Positions 1 to 7,522 of a stretch of 20,861 bases of DNA are shown one piece after another. The stretch is taken from NCBI GenBank assembly GCA_964642855.1, contig CAZXSK010000066.1, forward strand, positions 1 to 20,861, given 5' to 3'. The DNA comes from CAZXSK01 sp964642855 (GTDB taxonomy: Bacteria; Planctomycetota; Phycisphaerae; SM23-33). The notes under the pieces were generated by a model that worked only from the letters and a program-made list of their open reading frames with translations, had not been told where the DNA came from and searched no databases. The translations under genes were made by a program, and so were the position numbers. Each line of letters opens with the position of its first letter. Position 1 is the stretch's first letter.

Positions 1-482
1 GTTGCATCAGGAGCGTATCGATCGGCTCCGGCTTCGGGGCAAATTCCCGAATAGTCTGCCGGCCTGCGCTCCTTGACGCCCGGGAGGCATTCGGGGATGT
101 CAATCCGGTTGTTCCCCTTTTTGCTTCTGGGGGCATGCCGGACGCCGGACCCCATGGTTTCCCTCGCCTGGCGCGGAGGTTTACTCAAAAGGCTCTCCCG
201 TGGGAATTTGCGCTTAGGCTTACCGCCCGGGGTTCCGATACCCCCGCAGAACCCTCCGGGGGCAGGGAAGCTCGCTCCATTCAACGTCGGCCGGGGCAGT
301 GGGAAGCCGGCTTACGCTGGCGGCATTCGACAGTTCGTCCGTTTCGGAGCGGAGGGGACGATCGCCATTTTCCGGTGAAACCCGGCAGGTACTCGACCGT
401 CTAAGTACACAGCAGCGGATCGAAAGCCTGCCAAGCGGCAGCATCGCGGGGATCGGAGCAATATCTTGACCGGAGGTCCGTT
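1..482. other. Largely non-coding stretch, no recognised gene
   Basis: I find no convincing gene or known RNA in this 482-base stretch. Reading frame 2 is open from the left edge to a TGA at 74-76 and could be the last 24 codons of a gene that begins outside the window, but nothing identifies it. A GC hairpin (CCCCCG at 241-246 pairing with CGGGGG at 257-262) lies in the middle. I looked for signatures of tmRNA, RNase P RNA, SRP RNA and common riboswitches and saw none. Open frames here use many A/T-ending codons, including several TTA, unlike the real genes downstream. Confidence 0.5.
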
Positions 483-716
483 GTGCAAGAGGAGAGCACC
501 CAGCAACAGGAAGCTGACCCCATGCTATCGGGCATTGAGAATCTACAGGCTGTCCCTTGTCTTTCCGACAGCGTCGTCGACGGCTGGCTGTCGGCGGAGA
601 TCTACGAAGAGCCGCCGCCAGCCTGTGAAGGCGGCGCGGAGGACGTGGCCCACCTGATTGACCGGCCTGAGTTGCCGAGTCTGCGATGGTTGAAACAGGC
701 GCACGGGCAGGCATAA
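483..716 (+). CDS. Small acidic hypothetical protein (77 aa)
   Basis: I do not recognise this protein. The case for a gene is a strong ribosome binding site, GGAGG at 472-476, six bases before the GTG start, and about 70% G/C at third codon positions, near that of neighbouring genes. The product is acidic, with Glu/Asp clusters in the first half, an EEPPP stretch near residue 43, two Cys residues and a more basic end. There is no signal peptide, membrane segment or known motif. It points towards the end of the convergent rseP gene and is followed by hairpins. It could be a chance open frame; the clean start site is the main reason to keep it. Confidence 0.42.
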   Translation: MQEESTQQQEADPMLSGIENLQAVPCLSDSVVDGWLSAEIYEEPPPACEGGAEDVAHLIDRPELPSLRWLKQAHGQA

Positions 717-757
717 CAGGACTTCGTAGTACGCGCACGGGGGTCTTGGGGACGAGA

Positions 758-797
758 CGGCTGAAGTTCAGCCGCCGCGCGGGGAGCGCCCGGCGGC
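758..797. terminator. Overlapping GC-rich hairpins after the small gene
   Basis: CGGCTGA and TCAGCCG (758-774) form a 7-bp stem with a 3-base loop. Overlapping it, GCCGCC+GCGC (771-780) can pair with GCGC+GGCGGC (786-797) around a GGGGA loop with a small bulge. The two structures are mutually exclusive where they overlap. They lie about 40 bases after the 77-codon gene and beyond the end of the convergent rseP gene, where a bidirectional terminator would be expected. No T-tract follows on either strand, so a classical intrinsic terminator is not established. Confidence 0.35.
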
Positions 798-819
798 CAG
801 GCACCCACCTGCATGTCAT

Positions 820-835
820 TTCCGAAAAGTCGGAA
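820..835 (-). terminator. Perfect 6-bp hairpin downstream of rseP
   Basis: TTCCGA and TCGGAA form a perfect 6-bp stem with a 4-base loop, about 55 bases beyond the rseP stop codon in the direction of rseP transcription. It may end or protect the dxr-rseP transcript. It lacks a T-tract, so this is a structural observation rather than a proven terminator. Confidence 0.3.
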
Positions 836-888
836 TCTCGCTGTCGGTCTGGATTCTGCGTCCGGCTTGTCGGGGGCGTGGGGTCAGG

Positions 889-2997
889 CTAACTCAGCAA
901 CCGGCCTATGTCCACCCATGTCAGCAGGATGAACAGCAGCGCCAGTGCCGCCAGGCCGATGCCCTGGATCCAGTTCATGACCTTTACGGGCAGAGGCTTG
1001 CCGCGGATGCCCTCGATGATCAGGAACACGGCGTGTCCTCCGTCGAGCACGGGCAGGGGCAGGAAGTTCATCACGGCCAGGATCGCCGAGATCAGCGCGA
1101 TGAAGTAGAGAAAATCCACCGGCCCTTTTCGTGCGAACTGCACGGCTACCGCTCCGATGCCGACCGGTCCGGCGACGGCTTTGTGCGATACGTCGCGGGT
1201 GATCAGGCCCTTGATTGTGAAGTACCCGCCGATGATCTGGCGGTAGGTCTCGCCGAACCCCCAGCCGATGGCCTTGATGGGGTTGGACTCGCGGATCATC
1301 ACCTGCATGGGCTCGAACTGCACGCCCAGCAGGGCGATGTAGTCGTTTGGGTCGTAGTCGCCGCGGATGGACTCGAACGTGATCATGTTCGGCTCGCCCA
1401 GACGATCGAGGTCGCCATCGTGATCGTAGGTGACCGCAACGGGCTCGTTGGCCTCCCACGCTGCGTCCAGACGGGCGAGGACATCCCGCCAGGCGGGAAC
1501 GTTGGCGTCGCCAATGCGGAGGATCTCGTCGCCGGCGACGATGCCTTTGGCCGCAGCCGGGCTGCCCGGGCGGACGCCCGCCACCACGGGGCGGTCGGCG
1601 ATACCAAGGACGATACCGATGATCGATTGACCGTCGGACTCGGTGGGCGTGATCTCCGTCTTGAATGTCTCACCGTTCCGCAGCACCGAGATCTTCGTCT
1701 TGACGCCGACGTTGTCGGTGTTGGTCTCGCGGAGCTTGTCGAAGGTGATGTGGCCCTTGCCGCCGTAGGTGTAGATCACGTCGCCTTTCTGGAGGCCGGC
1801 TTTCTTGGCCGGGGAGTCGGGCATGACTTCCTGGATCGCCAGCATGGGGCTCATCCCCAGAACGTCCAGCAGTTCGGGCGACTGAAGGACCTTGTCGAAA
1901 TCGACGGTTTGCAGCTCGCCCGCTCGTGTCCGGACCAGCAGCGCCTTATCCTCCCCGCTTCCGGTGACCTCCACGGGCATGGCATCGAGGCGGGTATCGT
2001 CTTTCAGGAAGAGGACCTCTTCCGGATCGGTCGCCAGCTTCAGCGGGGCCTGGAACGACTGTTCCTTGCCGTCGCGCCGGACGGTGATCGTTACGCTTTC
2101 CGCCCGCATGGGCTCGACGATCTGTTTGATCTCATGCACCGAGCCGACGGGCCGACCGGCCACCGACAGGATGCGGTCGCCGGGCTTGATCGGGCTGTCC
2201 TTTGGAGCGGCTACCACGTTCGGCTCGGAGGCGGGGAAGATGCCGAACCCGTGGGCGCGGGTGTTGAAGTTGGGAACGGGCAGCTTCTTGACGCCGAGTT
2301 CGGTCGTGCCTACGTGGGTCTGGCCGTCGACGGTTCGCTCGATTTCCAGCAGATGGGTCTCCGAGGCGCCCGAGAGCATGCCCTTCATGCTGAGGATGTC
2401 CAGCCTGCGGAGCTGCTCGCCGTTGAGCGAGGCGATCCGGTCGAGGGGCTCCATGCCGATGGTCGTCTTGCGGTCCGATGCGTTCGCGTCGTTGCCGTCG
2501 CCCCGGACGGGCAGGCCGGTCCGCCACTTGATTTCGGCCTTCTCTGCGGGCGATTCGGGCATGACGCCCCCGACGACGGGGGCGGGGAATTCCTTGCCGA
2601 CCATCCCCACGACGCTGAAGGCCAGCACCGCGAAAATGGCGTTCATAATCACGCCCGCGGCGATAACGGCGAACCGCTGACCGACCGATTTGGCGGCGTA
2701 GGAGCGGGGGTCGGGTTTCTCGTCCTTGAGAGGCGCGAAATCCTCCTGCCCGAGCATCTTGATGTACCCGCCCAGCGGAACCGCGCAGATGCAGTAGTCG
2801 GTCTCGCCTTTCTTGAACCCCACCAGTCGGGGGCCGAAGCCGATGGCAAACCGCTCGACCTTGATGTTCACGAACTTCGCGACGAGAAAGTGTCCAAGTT
2901 CGTGAACAAAGACTACGACTCCCAGGCCGATGATGAACTGCAGGATCGGCCAGATCCAGTGCACCCAAAGGCCCTGCTGCTGTGCCAGAAGTTCCAT
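889..2997 (-). CDS. rseP: RseP-type site-2 zinc metalloprotease with four PDZ-like domains
   Basis: This is an M50-family intramembrane protease. Family members cut membrane-spanning substrates such as anti-sigma factors after a first periplasmic cut. The zinc motif HELGH is at residues 32-36 inside the first membrane segment, and the third zinc ligand motif LDGG is at 651-654 in the C-terminal membrane core. GGYIKMLGQED (76-86) is typical of the RseP branch. Between the membrane parts lie four PDZ-like units, near 139-228, 250-320, 380-450 and 462-545, whereas E. coli RseP (about 450 aa) has two. I chose the ATG at 2997 (702 aa) because GAGG sits five bases before it; the in-frame GTG two codons upstream overlaps that site. 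It starts 21 bases after dxr, so the two are probably co-transcribed, a common pairing in bacteria. Confidence 0.93.
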   Translation of the reverse strand: MELLAQQQGLWVHWIWPILQFIIGLGVVVFVHELGHFLVAKFVNIKVERFAIGFGPRLVGFKKGETDYCICAVPLGGYIKMLGQEDFAPLKDEKPDPRSYAAKSVGQRFAVIAAGVIMNAIFAVLAFSVVGMVGKEFPAPVVGGVMPESPAEKAEIKWRTGLPVRGDGNDANASDRKTTIGMEPLDRIASLNGEQLRRLDILSMKGMLSGASETHLLEIERTVDGQTHVGTTELGVKKLPVPNFNTRAHGFGIFPASEPNVVAAPKDSPIKPGDRILSVAGRPVGSVHEIKQIVEPMRAESVTITVRRDGKEQSFQAPLKLATDPEEVLFLKDDTRLDAMPVEVTGSGEDKALLVRTRAGELQTVDFDKVLQSPELLDVLGMSPMLAIQEVMPDSPAKKAGLQKGDVIYTYGGKGHITFDKLRETNTDNVGVKTKISVLRNGETFKTEITPTESDGQSIIGIVLGIADRPVVAGVRPGSPAAAKGIVAGDEILRIGDANVPAWRDVLARLDAAWEANEPVAVTYDHDGDLDRLGEPNMITFESIRGDYDPNDYIALLGVQFEPMQVMIRESNPIKAIGWGFGETYRQIIGGYFTIKGLITRDVSHKAVAGPVGIGAVAVQFARKGPVDFLYFIALISAILAVMNFLPLPVLDGGHAVFLIIEGIRGKPLPVKVMNWIQGIGLAALALLFILLTWVDIGRLLS

Positions 2998-3018
2998 TAC
3001 CACCTCAAATGACGAACC

Positions 3019-4203
3019 TTACACTTCGCGGAGCCGGCCGTTTGCCAGCTCTGAGGGATCCAGGCCCAGCATCTCGGCGGCCTGGTCCCTTGCCCAGGCG
3101 TCGGTCTCGGCCAGGGCAGTTAGGCTTACTTCGCGTCCCGAAGGACACCGGTTCAATATATCTTCGACGACCCGGAGGATCTTCCCGAAGGAAATCCGCC
3201 CGGCGAGAAAGGCCTCGACGGCAACTTCGTTGGCGGCGTTGAAAGCCGCCCCCGTGACTCCGCCTCGACGGATGACCTCATACGCCAGGTCGATTGCCCG
3301 CTGGAACCGGCCTGCCGGCGCCCGGAACGTCAGGCTGGCCAGTTGAGGCAGATCCAGCGGCTGGGGCGAGCGGTCGGGACGGTCCGGCCAGGCGAGGGCA
3401 TAGGCGATGGGCAGTTTCATGTCCGGGCGGGCGAGCTGGGCGATGACGTTGCCATCGCGGAATTCCACCAGTGAGTGGATGATCGACTCGGGATGGATCA
3501 GCACGTCGATCTGTTCGGGCGTCAGGTCGAACAGCCAGTGGGCTTCGATGACTTCCAGCGCCTTGTTGACCATGGTCGCCGAGTCGATGGTGATCTTTCT
3601 GCCCATGTCCCAGGTGGGGTGGTTCAGGGCGTCCTGGACGGTAGCTTCGTGGGCTTCGTCGTCGGACCAGTCTCGCAGCGCCCCGCCCGAGGCGGTGATG
3701 GAAACCTTCCGGACTTCGTCCGCCTTGCCCGCCTGGAGGCACTGAAAGATGGCTGAGTGCTCGCTGTCGACCGGCAGGAGGGGCACGCCGGCTTCCCGCG
3801 CGGCGGGCATGACGATCTGCCCGGCCATCACGAGCGTTTCCTTGTTGGCGATCGCCAGGGACGCGCCCTGCGAGATGCCCTCCATGGTCGGAGCGAGTCC
3901 TGCGGTTCCGACCACGGCAGAGAGCAGCACATCGGGCTGGCAGCGGATGACCAGTTCGGTCAGCGCGTCTTCTCCGGCGAGCATCTGCGTATGGGGGGGC
4001 AGTTCGTTCCGAAGGTGCTCCGCGTTGGAGTCGTCGGCGATGGCGACCCATTTCGGGCGGTGCTGCCGCGCCTGCTCGGCCAGGAGTTCCCAACTGCACC
4101 GGGCGGCCAGTCCGCACGCGCAGAGTCCCGGCTGCTCGGCGATCACGTCGAGCGTCTGCCGGCCTATGCTACCGGTCGATCCGATGACTGCTACGCGTTT
4201 CAC
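3019..4203 (-). CDS. dxr: 1-deoxy-D-xylulose-5-phosphate reductoisomerase
   Basis: Dxr (IspC) converts DXP to 2-C-methyl-D-erythritol 4-phosphate with NADPH, the committed step of the MEP isoprenoid pathway, in the cytosol. The N-terminal nucleotide-binding loop GSTGSIG is at residues 8-14. ANKETLV (119-125), the metal ligands of DSE (D146, E148) and E217 in NKALEVIE, and HPESIIHSLVEF (237-248) all match the family. I start at the GTG at 4203, giving 394 aa against 398 in E. coli, because the product then begins MKRVAVIGSTGSIG as in homologues. The in-frame TTG at 4245 would add 14 unconserved residues and lies at the predicted transcription start. Dxr heads an operon with rseP. Confidence 0.96.
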   Translation of the reverse strand: MKRVAVIGSTGSIGRQTLDVIAEQPGLCACGLAARCSWELLAEQARQHRPKWVAIADDSNAEHLRNELPPHTQMLAGEDALTELVIRCQPDVLLSAVVGTAGLAPTMEGISQGASLAIANKETLVMAGQIVMPAAREAGVPLLPVDSEHSAIFQCLQAGKADEVRKVSITASGGALRDWSDDEAHEATVQDALNHPTWDMGRKITIDSATMVNKALEVIEAHWLFDLTPEQIDVLIHPESIIHSLVEFRDGNVIAQLARPDMKLPIAYALAWPDRPDRSPQPLDLPQLASLTFRAPAGRFQRAIDLAYEVIRRGGVTGAAFNAANEVAVEAFLAGRISFGKILRVVEDILNRCPSGREVSLTALAETDAWARDQAAEMLGLDPSELANGRLREV

Positions 4204-4251
4204 GCGCTCTGGTTCTCCGTGGTCGTGCAGATGATCGTTTCCCAAAGCGCC

Positions 4252-4279
4252 ATCTTACGCCTGCCGAAGCGAGGGGCAA
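4252..4279 (-). promoter_or_regulatory. Sigma-70-type promoter for dxr-rseP
   Basis: Read on the minus strand, TTGCCC (4279-4274), a 16-base spacer and TAAGAT (4257-4252) form a plausible housekeeping promoter. Transcription would start near 4245, giving a leader of about 42 bases before the GTG at 4203. This spacing also supports the shorter dxr start. Confidence 0.45.
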
Positions 4280-4379
4280 GGGCAATCGTCCCCCGCCGTC
4301 CGGCCCCGGTCGACAGTCGCGCCCCGTCGAATGGAAATCTTGCACCGGCGACAAGCTGTGCGCCCGACCGGCCGATAGA

Positions 4380-4408
4380 TTGTACGGGTCCGCCGGGGGA
4401 CCTATAAT
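4380..4408 (+). promoter_or_regulatory. Promoter with consensus TATAAT placed for a leaderless transcript
   Basis: TTGTAC (4380-4385), a 17-base spacer and a perfect TATAAT (4403-4408) lie directly before the Nudix gene. The usual seven-base distance puts the transcription start on the A of the ATG at 4415. No ribosome binding site lies at a workable distance; the nearest purine run is about 15 bases upstream. The mRNA may therefore be leaderless. Confidence 0.6.
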
Positions 4409-4414
4409 CGCACC

Positions 4415-4948
4415 ATGCACGAACGAATCGCACGTGACGAGATGATCTACCGGGGCAAGATCGCCAACGTCCATCGCGTGGGCCTGCGGACACGCGACGG
4501 GGACGTGGTGGATCGGGATTTCTTCGACTACCCCGGGGCCGTGGCTGTCCTGGCGATCCGGCCGGACAACAAGGTAGTGCTGATCCGCAATTACCGCTTC
4601 GCCGTGAACGAGCAGCTTTGGGAGCTCTGTGCCGGCACGTTGGAAGAGGACGAGGACCCGGCTGCCTGCGCCCGTCGCGAGTTGATCGAGGAGACCGGCT
4701 ACCGTGCCGGACGCATCGAGAAGCTCGGGGAGTTCTACACCGCTCCGGGCACGACGAACGAGAAGATGCACGCGTATCTCGCAACCGACCTGGTCGAGGG
4801 CGAGCAGGCGCTGGAGAAGCACGAGGAGATCGAGGTCCTGCTCCGGACCGAGCAGGAGGTCCGCGAGATGATCGCCGGCGGCGAGATTCACGATGGCAAG
4901 ACCATCGCAGCCCTGGCGCTATACTGGATGAAGGACCGGGTCAGCTGA
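4415..4948 (+). CDS. Nudix hydrolase, ADP-ribose pyrophosphatase type
   Basis: This cytosolic Nudix enzyme most likely hydrolyses ADP-ribose or a similar nucleoside-diphosphate sugar to AMP and a sugar phosphate. The complete Nudix box spans residues 74-96 (G74, E80, R88-E89, E92-E93, G95). A proline at residue 111, about 15 residues after the box in FYTAPG, is the known hallmark of the ADP-ribose pyrophosphatase subgroup, and ELCAGTLEE before the box also fits. Length is 177 aa, normal for the group. The ATG follows a consensus -10 box by only six bases, so translation is probably leaderless. The rhomboid gene starts 18 bases downstream and is probably in the same transcript. The exact substrate is not proven. 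Confidence 0.88.
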   Translation: MHERIARDEMIYRGKIANVHRVGLRTRDGDVVDRDFFDYPGAVAVLAIRPDNKVVLIRNYRFAVNEQLWELCAGTLEEDEDPAACARRELIEETGYRAGRIEKLGEFYTAPGTTNEKMHAYLATDLVEGEQALEKHEEIEVLLRTEQEVREMIAGGEIHDGKTIAALALYWMKDRVS

Positions 4949-4966
4949 CCCGGGTGAAGGAGTACC

Positions 4967-5881
4967 ATGGGGCTTGACGATCGACCATACGTTCACCAGG
5001 GCGGCGGAAGCGGAGGCGGAGGCGGGTTCTCCGGCGGGGCAGGCGGTTTTGCCGTCGGGCTGCCCAAACCCTCCAAGGCGGTCAAGTGGATCCTCATCGC
5101 CAACGGAGTGGTCTTCCTGCTGCAGGTGCTGGTGGCTGTCATGTCGCGGGGGCAGGTGAACCTGTCCTATGCATTCGGGGCGACCGTTTCGGGCTTCTGG
5201 CAGATCTGGCGTTACGTGACGTTCCAGTTCCTCCACGACACGGGGGGGATCTGGCATATCGCGCTGAACATGCTGGGTGTGTACATGCTGGGTACGCCGC
5301 TGGAACAGCGGTGGGGGACCCGGAGGTTTCTGTGGTTCTACCTGACCTGCGGGGCTGCGGCGGGAGTCGTGTACGTCATCATGGCCGCGGCGCTGAACCT
5401 GGGTCCGAACGTGCCGCTGATCGGCGCGTCGGGCGGGGTATTCGGCATTCTCCTGGCTGCGGCGGTGCTGTTTCCGCATTTCCGGATCATCTTCCTGTTC
5501 TTTCCGGTCCCCATCCGCCTGGCGGCGCTGGTGATCTTCGGCGGGATGATTCTGAAGGTGCTGACCGGCGTGGGCAGCCAGTGGCAGCAGTCGCCGGATT
5601 TCTGGTCGCAGGTGGCTCACATGGGCGGGGCGATCATGGGAGCGATCTGGGTGTGGGGCATTCCGCAGGCGGGCAGGGCGGTCAGCGATGCCGGCGAGAA
5701 GGTTCGCAGGGGGGCGTGGGACAAGCGCATGGAGCAGCGCCGCCACGAGCAGCAGCGCGTCGACGACATCCTCGACAAGATCCGCCAGAAGGGCATCGGT
5801 TCCCTGTCGCGCTCGGAGAAACGCTTCCTCAAGGATGCCACCAAGCGACAGCAGCAACAGGACCGGGACATCTACCGCTGA
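4967..5881 (+). CDS. Rhomboid-family intramembrane serine protease
   Basis: Rhomboids cut membrane proteins inside the lipid bilayer. The catalytic serine is in GASG (S155) and its partner histidine is H218 in QVAHMGG. The HxxxxxxHxxxN motif (H90, H97, N101) is in the second membrane segment, and WR near residue 82 also fits. About six hydrophobic segments lie between residues 38 and 232. The N-terminus is a glycine-rich cytosolic tail (residues 11-28). After the membrane core comes a charged helical tail (240-304) containing DDILDKIRQKGIGSLSRSEK, a short conserved module often found at the C-terminus of rhomboids in environmental bacteria. GGAG, eight bases before the ATG, sets the start. 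It probably shares a transcript with the Nudix gene; its substrate is unknown. Confidence 0.92.
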   Translation: MGLDDRPYVHQGGGSGGGGGFSGGAGGFAVGLPKPSKAVKWILIANGVVFLLQVLVAVMSRGQVNLSYAFGATVSGFWQIWRYVTFQFLHDTGGIWHIALNMLGVYMLGTPLEQRWGTRRFLWFYLTCGAAAGVVYVIMAAALNLGPNVPLIGASGGVFGILLAAAVLFPHFRIIFLFFPVPIRLAALVIFGGMILKVLTGVGSQWQQSPDFWSQVAHMGGAIMGAIWVWGIPQAGRAVSDAGEKVRRGAWDKRMEQRRHEQQRVDDILDKIRQKGIGSLSRSEKRFLKDATKRQQQQDRDIYR

Positions 5882-5919
5882 AAGCTTTCAGACGCAGCGG
5901 CATCCGGGTCCCCGCGCTC

Positions 5920-5947
5920 TTGCCGATCTCCGCCTCTCCGGTACAAT
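5920..5947 (+). promoter_or_regulatory. Sigma-70-type promoter for thrC
   Basis: TTGCCG (5920-5925), a 16-base spacer and TACAAT (5942-5947) match the housekeeping pattern well. Transcription would start near 5954 and leave a leader of about 52 bases before thrC. I see no clear leader peptide or attenuator there. Confidence 0.5.
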
Positions 5948-6005
5948 ACGATCCTGCGCCCGGAGCGGTCCGGTGCCGGCCTGAGCCTTCAGCAGCGAGC
6001 GAATC

Positions 6006-7391
6006 ATGAAGTACATCTCCACGCGTGGCGGCGTCGCGCCGATCGATTTCCAGGATGCGGTCCTGATGGGACTCGCCGAGGACGGCGGGTTGCTGATTCC
6101 CGAGAGCATCCCGGACGTCTCGGACCGTCTGGACTCCTGGCGGGACCTGCCCTATCCGCAGCTTGCCGTGGAGGTGCTCAAGCTGTTCGCCACCGATCTG
6201 CCCGAGGACGATCTGAAAGCACTCGTCGACCGGTCGTATACGGGCACGTTCGAGCCGGACGTCGCGCCGGTGGTTCCTGTCGGCGGGCTGCACGTCATGG
6301 AGCTGTTCCACGGGCCGACCCTCGCGTTCAAGGACGTGGCGCTTCAGTTGCTGGGCAACCTGTTCGAATACATCCTCACTCGTCGCGGCGGGAGGCTGAA
6401 CATCCTGGGGGCCACCAGCGGAGACACGGGCTCTGCGGCGATCGCCGGGGTACGCGGGCGTCAGCACATCGACATTTTCATGATGCATCCGCGCGACGGG
6501 GTTTCGCCGATCCAGCAGCGCCAGATGACCACGGTGCTGGACCCCAACGTTCACAACATGGCCATCGACGGCAGTTTTGACGACTGCCAGCGGATCATGA
6601 AGACCCTCGCCGGCGACCTGGAATTCAAGCGGGCGTACTCACTGGGGGCGGTCAACAGCATCAACTGGGCGCGGGTGCTGGCGCAGATCGTCTACTACTT
6701 CTACGGTGTGTTCGAGGTGCAGAGGGACACCGGCCTGGGAAGCGTTCGCGTAGCCGTGCCAACGGGCAACTTCGGCGATGTTCTCGCCGGCTGGTATGCC
6801 AGGCAGATGGGCCTGGGGATCTCCGAGCTGATTCTCGCGACGAACCTCAACGACATTCTCGCGCGGTTCTTCAACACGGGCGTTTACGCCCTCGGCGAGG
6901 TCCACAAGACCTGGTCGCCCGCGATGGACATCCAGGTGGCGAGTAACTTCGAGCGGTACCTGTACTACAGGCTGGGGCAGGATCCGGAGAAACTGGCCGA
7001 GGCGATGCGCGGCTTTGCCGAAACCGGCTCGCTGGAGGTTCCGTTGGACTCCGAAGACGGCGTCGACCCGGACTTCCTCTCGTCCCGGGCGACCCAGGAA
7101 GACATCCTTGCTGCAATCGAGATCTTCTGGAACCAGCATGGTTACCTGCTGGATCCGCACACGGCGGTGGGGGTTCACGTCGCGAGGTTGCTGTCATTAC
7201 GCGAGACCACGCTTTGTCTTGCGACGGCCCATCCGGCGAAGTTCCCCGAGGCCATCGAGAAGGCGATCGGCCGGCGGGATGTCGCCACCCATCCGACCAT
7301 CCGCGAGATGATGGAGCTCGAGACCCGCTGCGTCGAGTTGGGCAACGACGTCGAGGCCGTGCGCGAGCATATCATCCGGACACTGGACTGA
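6006..7391 (+). CDS. thrC: Threonine synthase
   Basis: This PLP enzyme converts O-phospho-L-homoserine to L-threonine, the last step of threonine synthesis, in the cytosol. The PLP lysine is K109 in FHGPTLAFKD. The cofactor phosphate is bound by the SGDTG loop (138-142) and by VPTGNFGDVLAG near residue 255. The N-terminus MKYISTRGG and the C-terminal ATAHPAKFPEA are typical of the family. Length is 461 aa, matching the E. coli/yeast-like class rather than the shorter plant-like class. The ribosome binding site is weak. A promoter ends about 60 bases upstream, and 131 bases separate it from dapB, so it may be transcribed alone or lead the run. Confidence 0.95.
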   Translation: MKYISTRGGVAPIDFQDAVLMGLAEDGGLLIPESIPDVSDRLDSWRDLPYPQLAVEVLKLFATDLPEDDLKALVDRSYTGTFEPDVAPVVPVGGLHVMELFHGPTLAFKDVALQLLGNLFEYILTRRGGRLNILGATSGDTGSAAIAGVRGRQHIDIFMMHPRDGVSPIQQRQMTTVLDPNVHNMAIDGSFDDCQRIMKTLAGDLEFKRAYSLGAVNSINWARVLAQIVYYFYGVFEVQRDTGLGSVRVAVPTGNFGDVLAGWYARQMGLGISELILATNLNDILARFFNTGVYALGEVHKTWSPAMDIQVASNFERYLYYRLGQDPEKLAEAMRGFAETGSLEVPLDSEDGVDPDFLSSRATQEDILAAIEIFWNQHGYLLDPHTAVGVHVARLLSLRETTLCLATAHPAKFPEAIEKAIGRRDVATHPTIREMMELETRCVELGNDVEAVREHIIRTLD

Positions 7392-7522
7392 GCGGGCCGC
7401 AACTCGTCGTCCGACCTGGATGTGTCCACGCAGCGACCGGCTGGAGCGTTGATCTCTCTGTGCGTTTCGAGTACCCATGGGGCTGACGAAGTTCTCATCC
7501 TCAACCACGGAGATCGCTCGAG

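Noticed and set aside
97..378. Open frame starting with a lipoprotein-like leader (LLLGAC)
   Set aside because: Third-position G/C is clearly lower than in real genes, several TTA codons occur, and the rest is a basic, low-complexity Pro/Gly-rich chain without a recognisable fold.
1033..3012. Long plus-strand frame (659 codons) opposite rseP
   Set aside because: It is the antisense shadow of rseP, which has clear motifs; the plus-strand product is rich in Asp, Gly, His and Val with no domain, as expected from high-GC antisense frames.
4204..4245. TTG start for dxr adding 14 residues
   Set aside because: The extra residues are not part of the conserved protein, and the predicted transcription start falls at this codon; the GTG at 4203 gives the family-typical N-terminus.
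5875..5900. Palindrome CTGAAAGCTTTCAG and flanking CCGCTG/CAGCGG at the rhomboid stop codon
   Set aside because: Considered as a terminator, but the core is AT-rich, no T-tract follows, and the thrC promoter begins only 20 bases later; may be chance.
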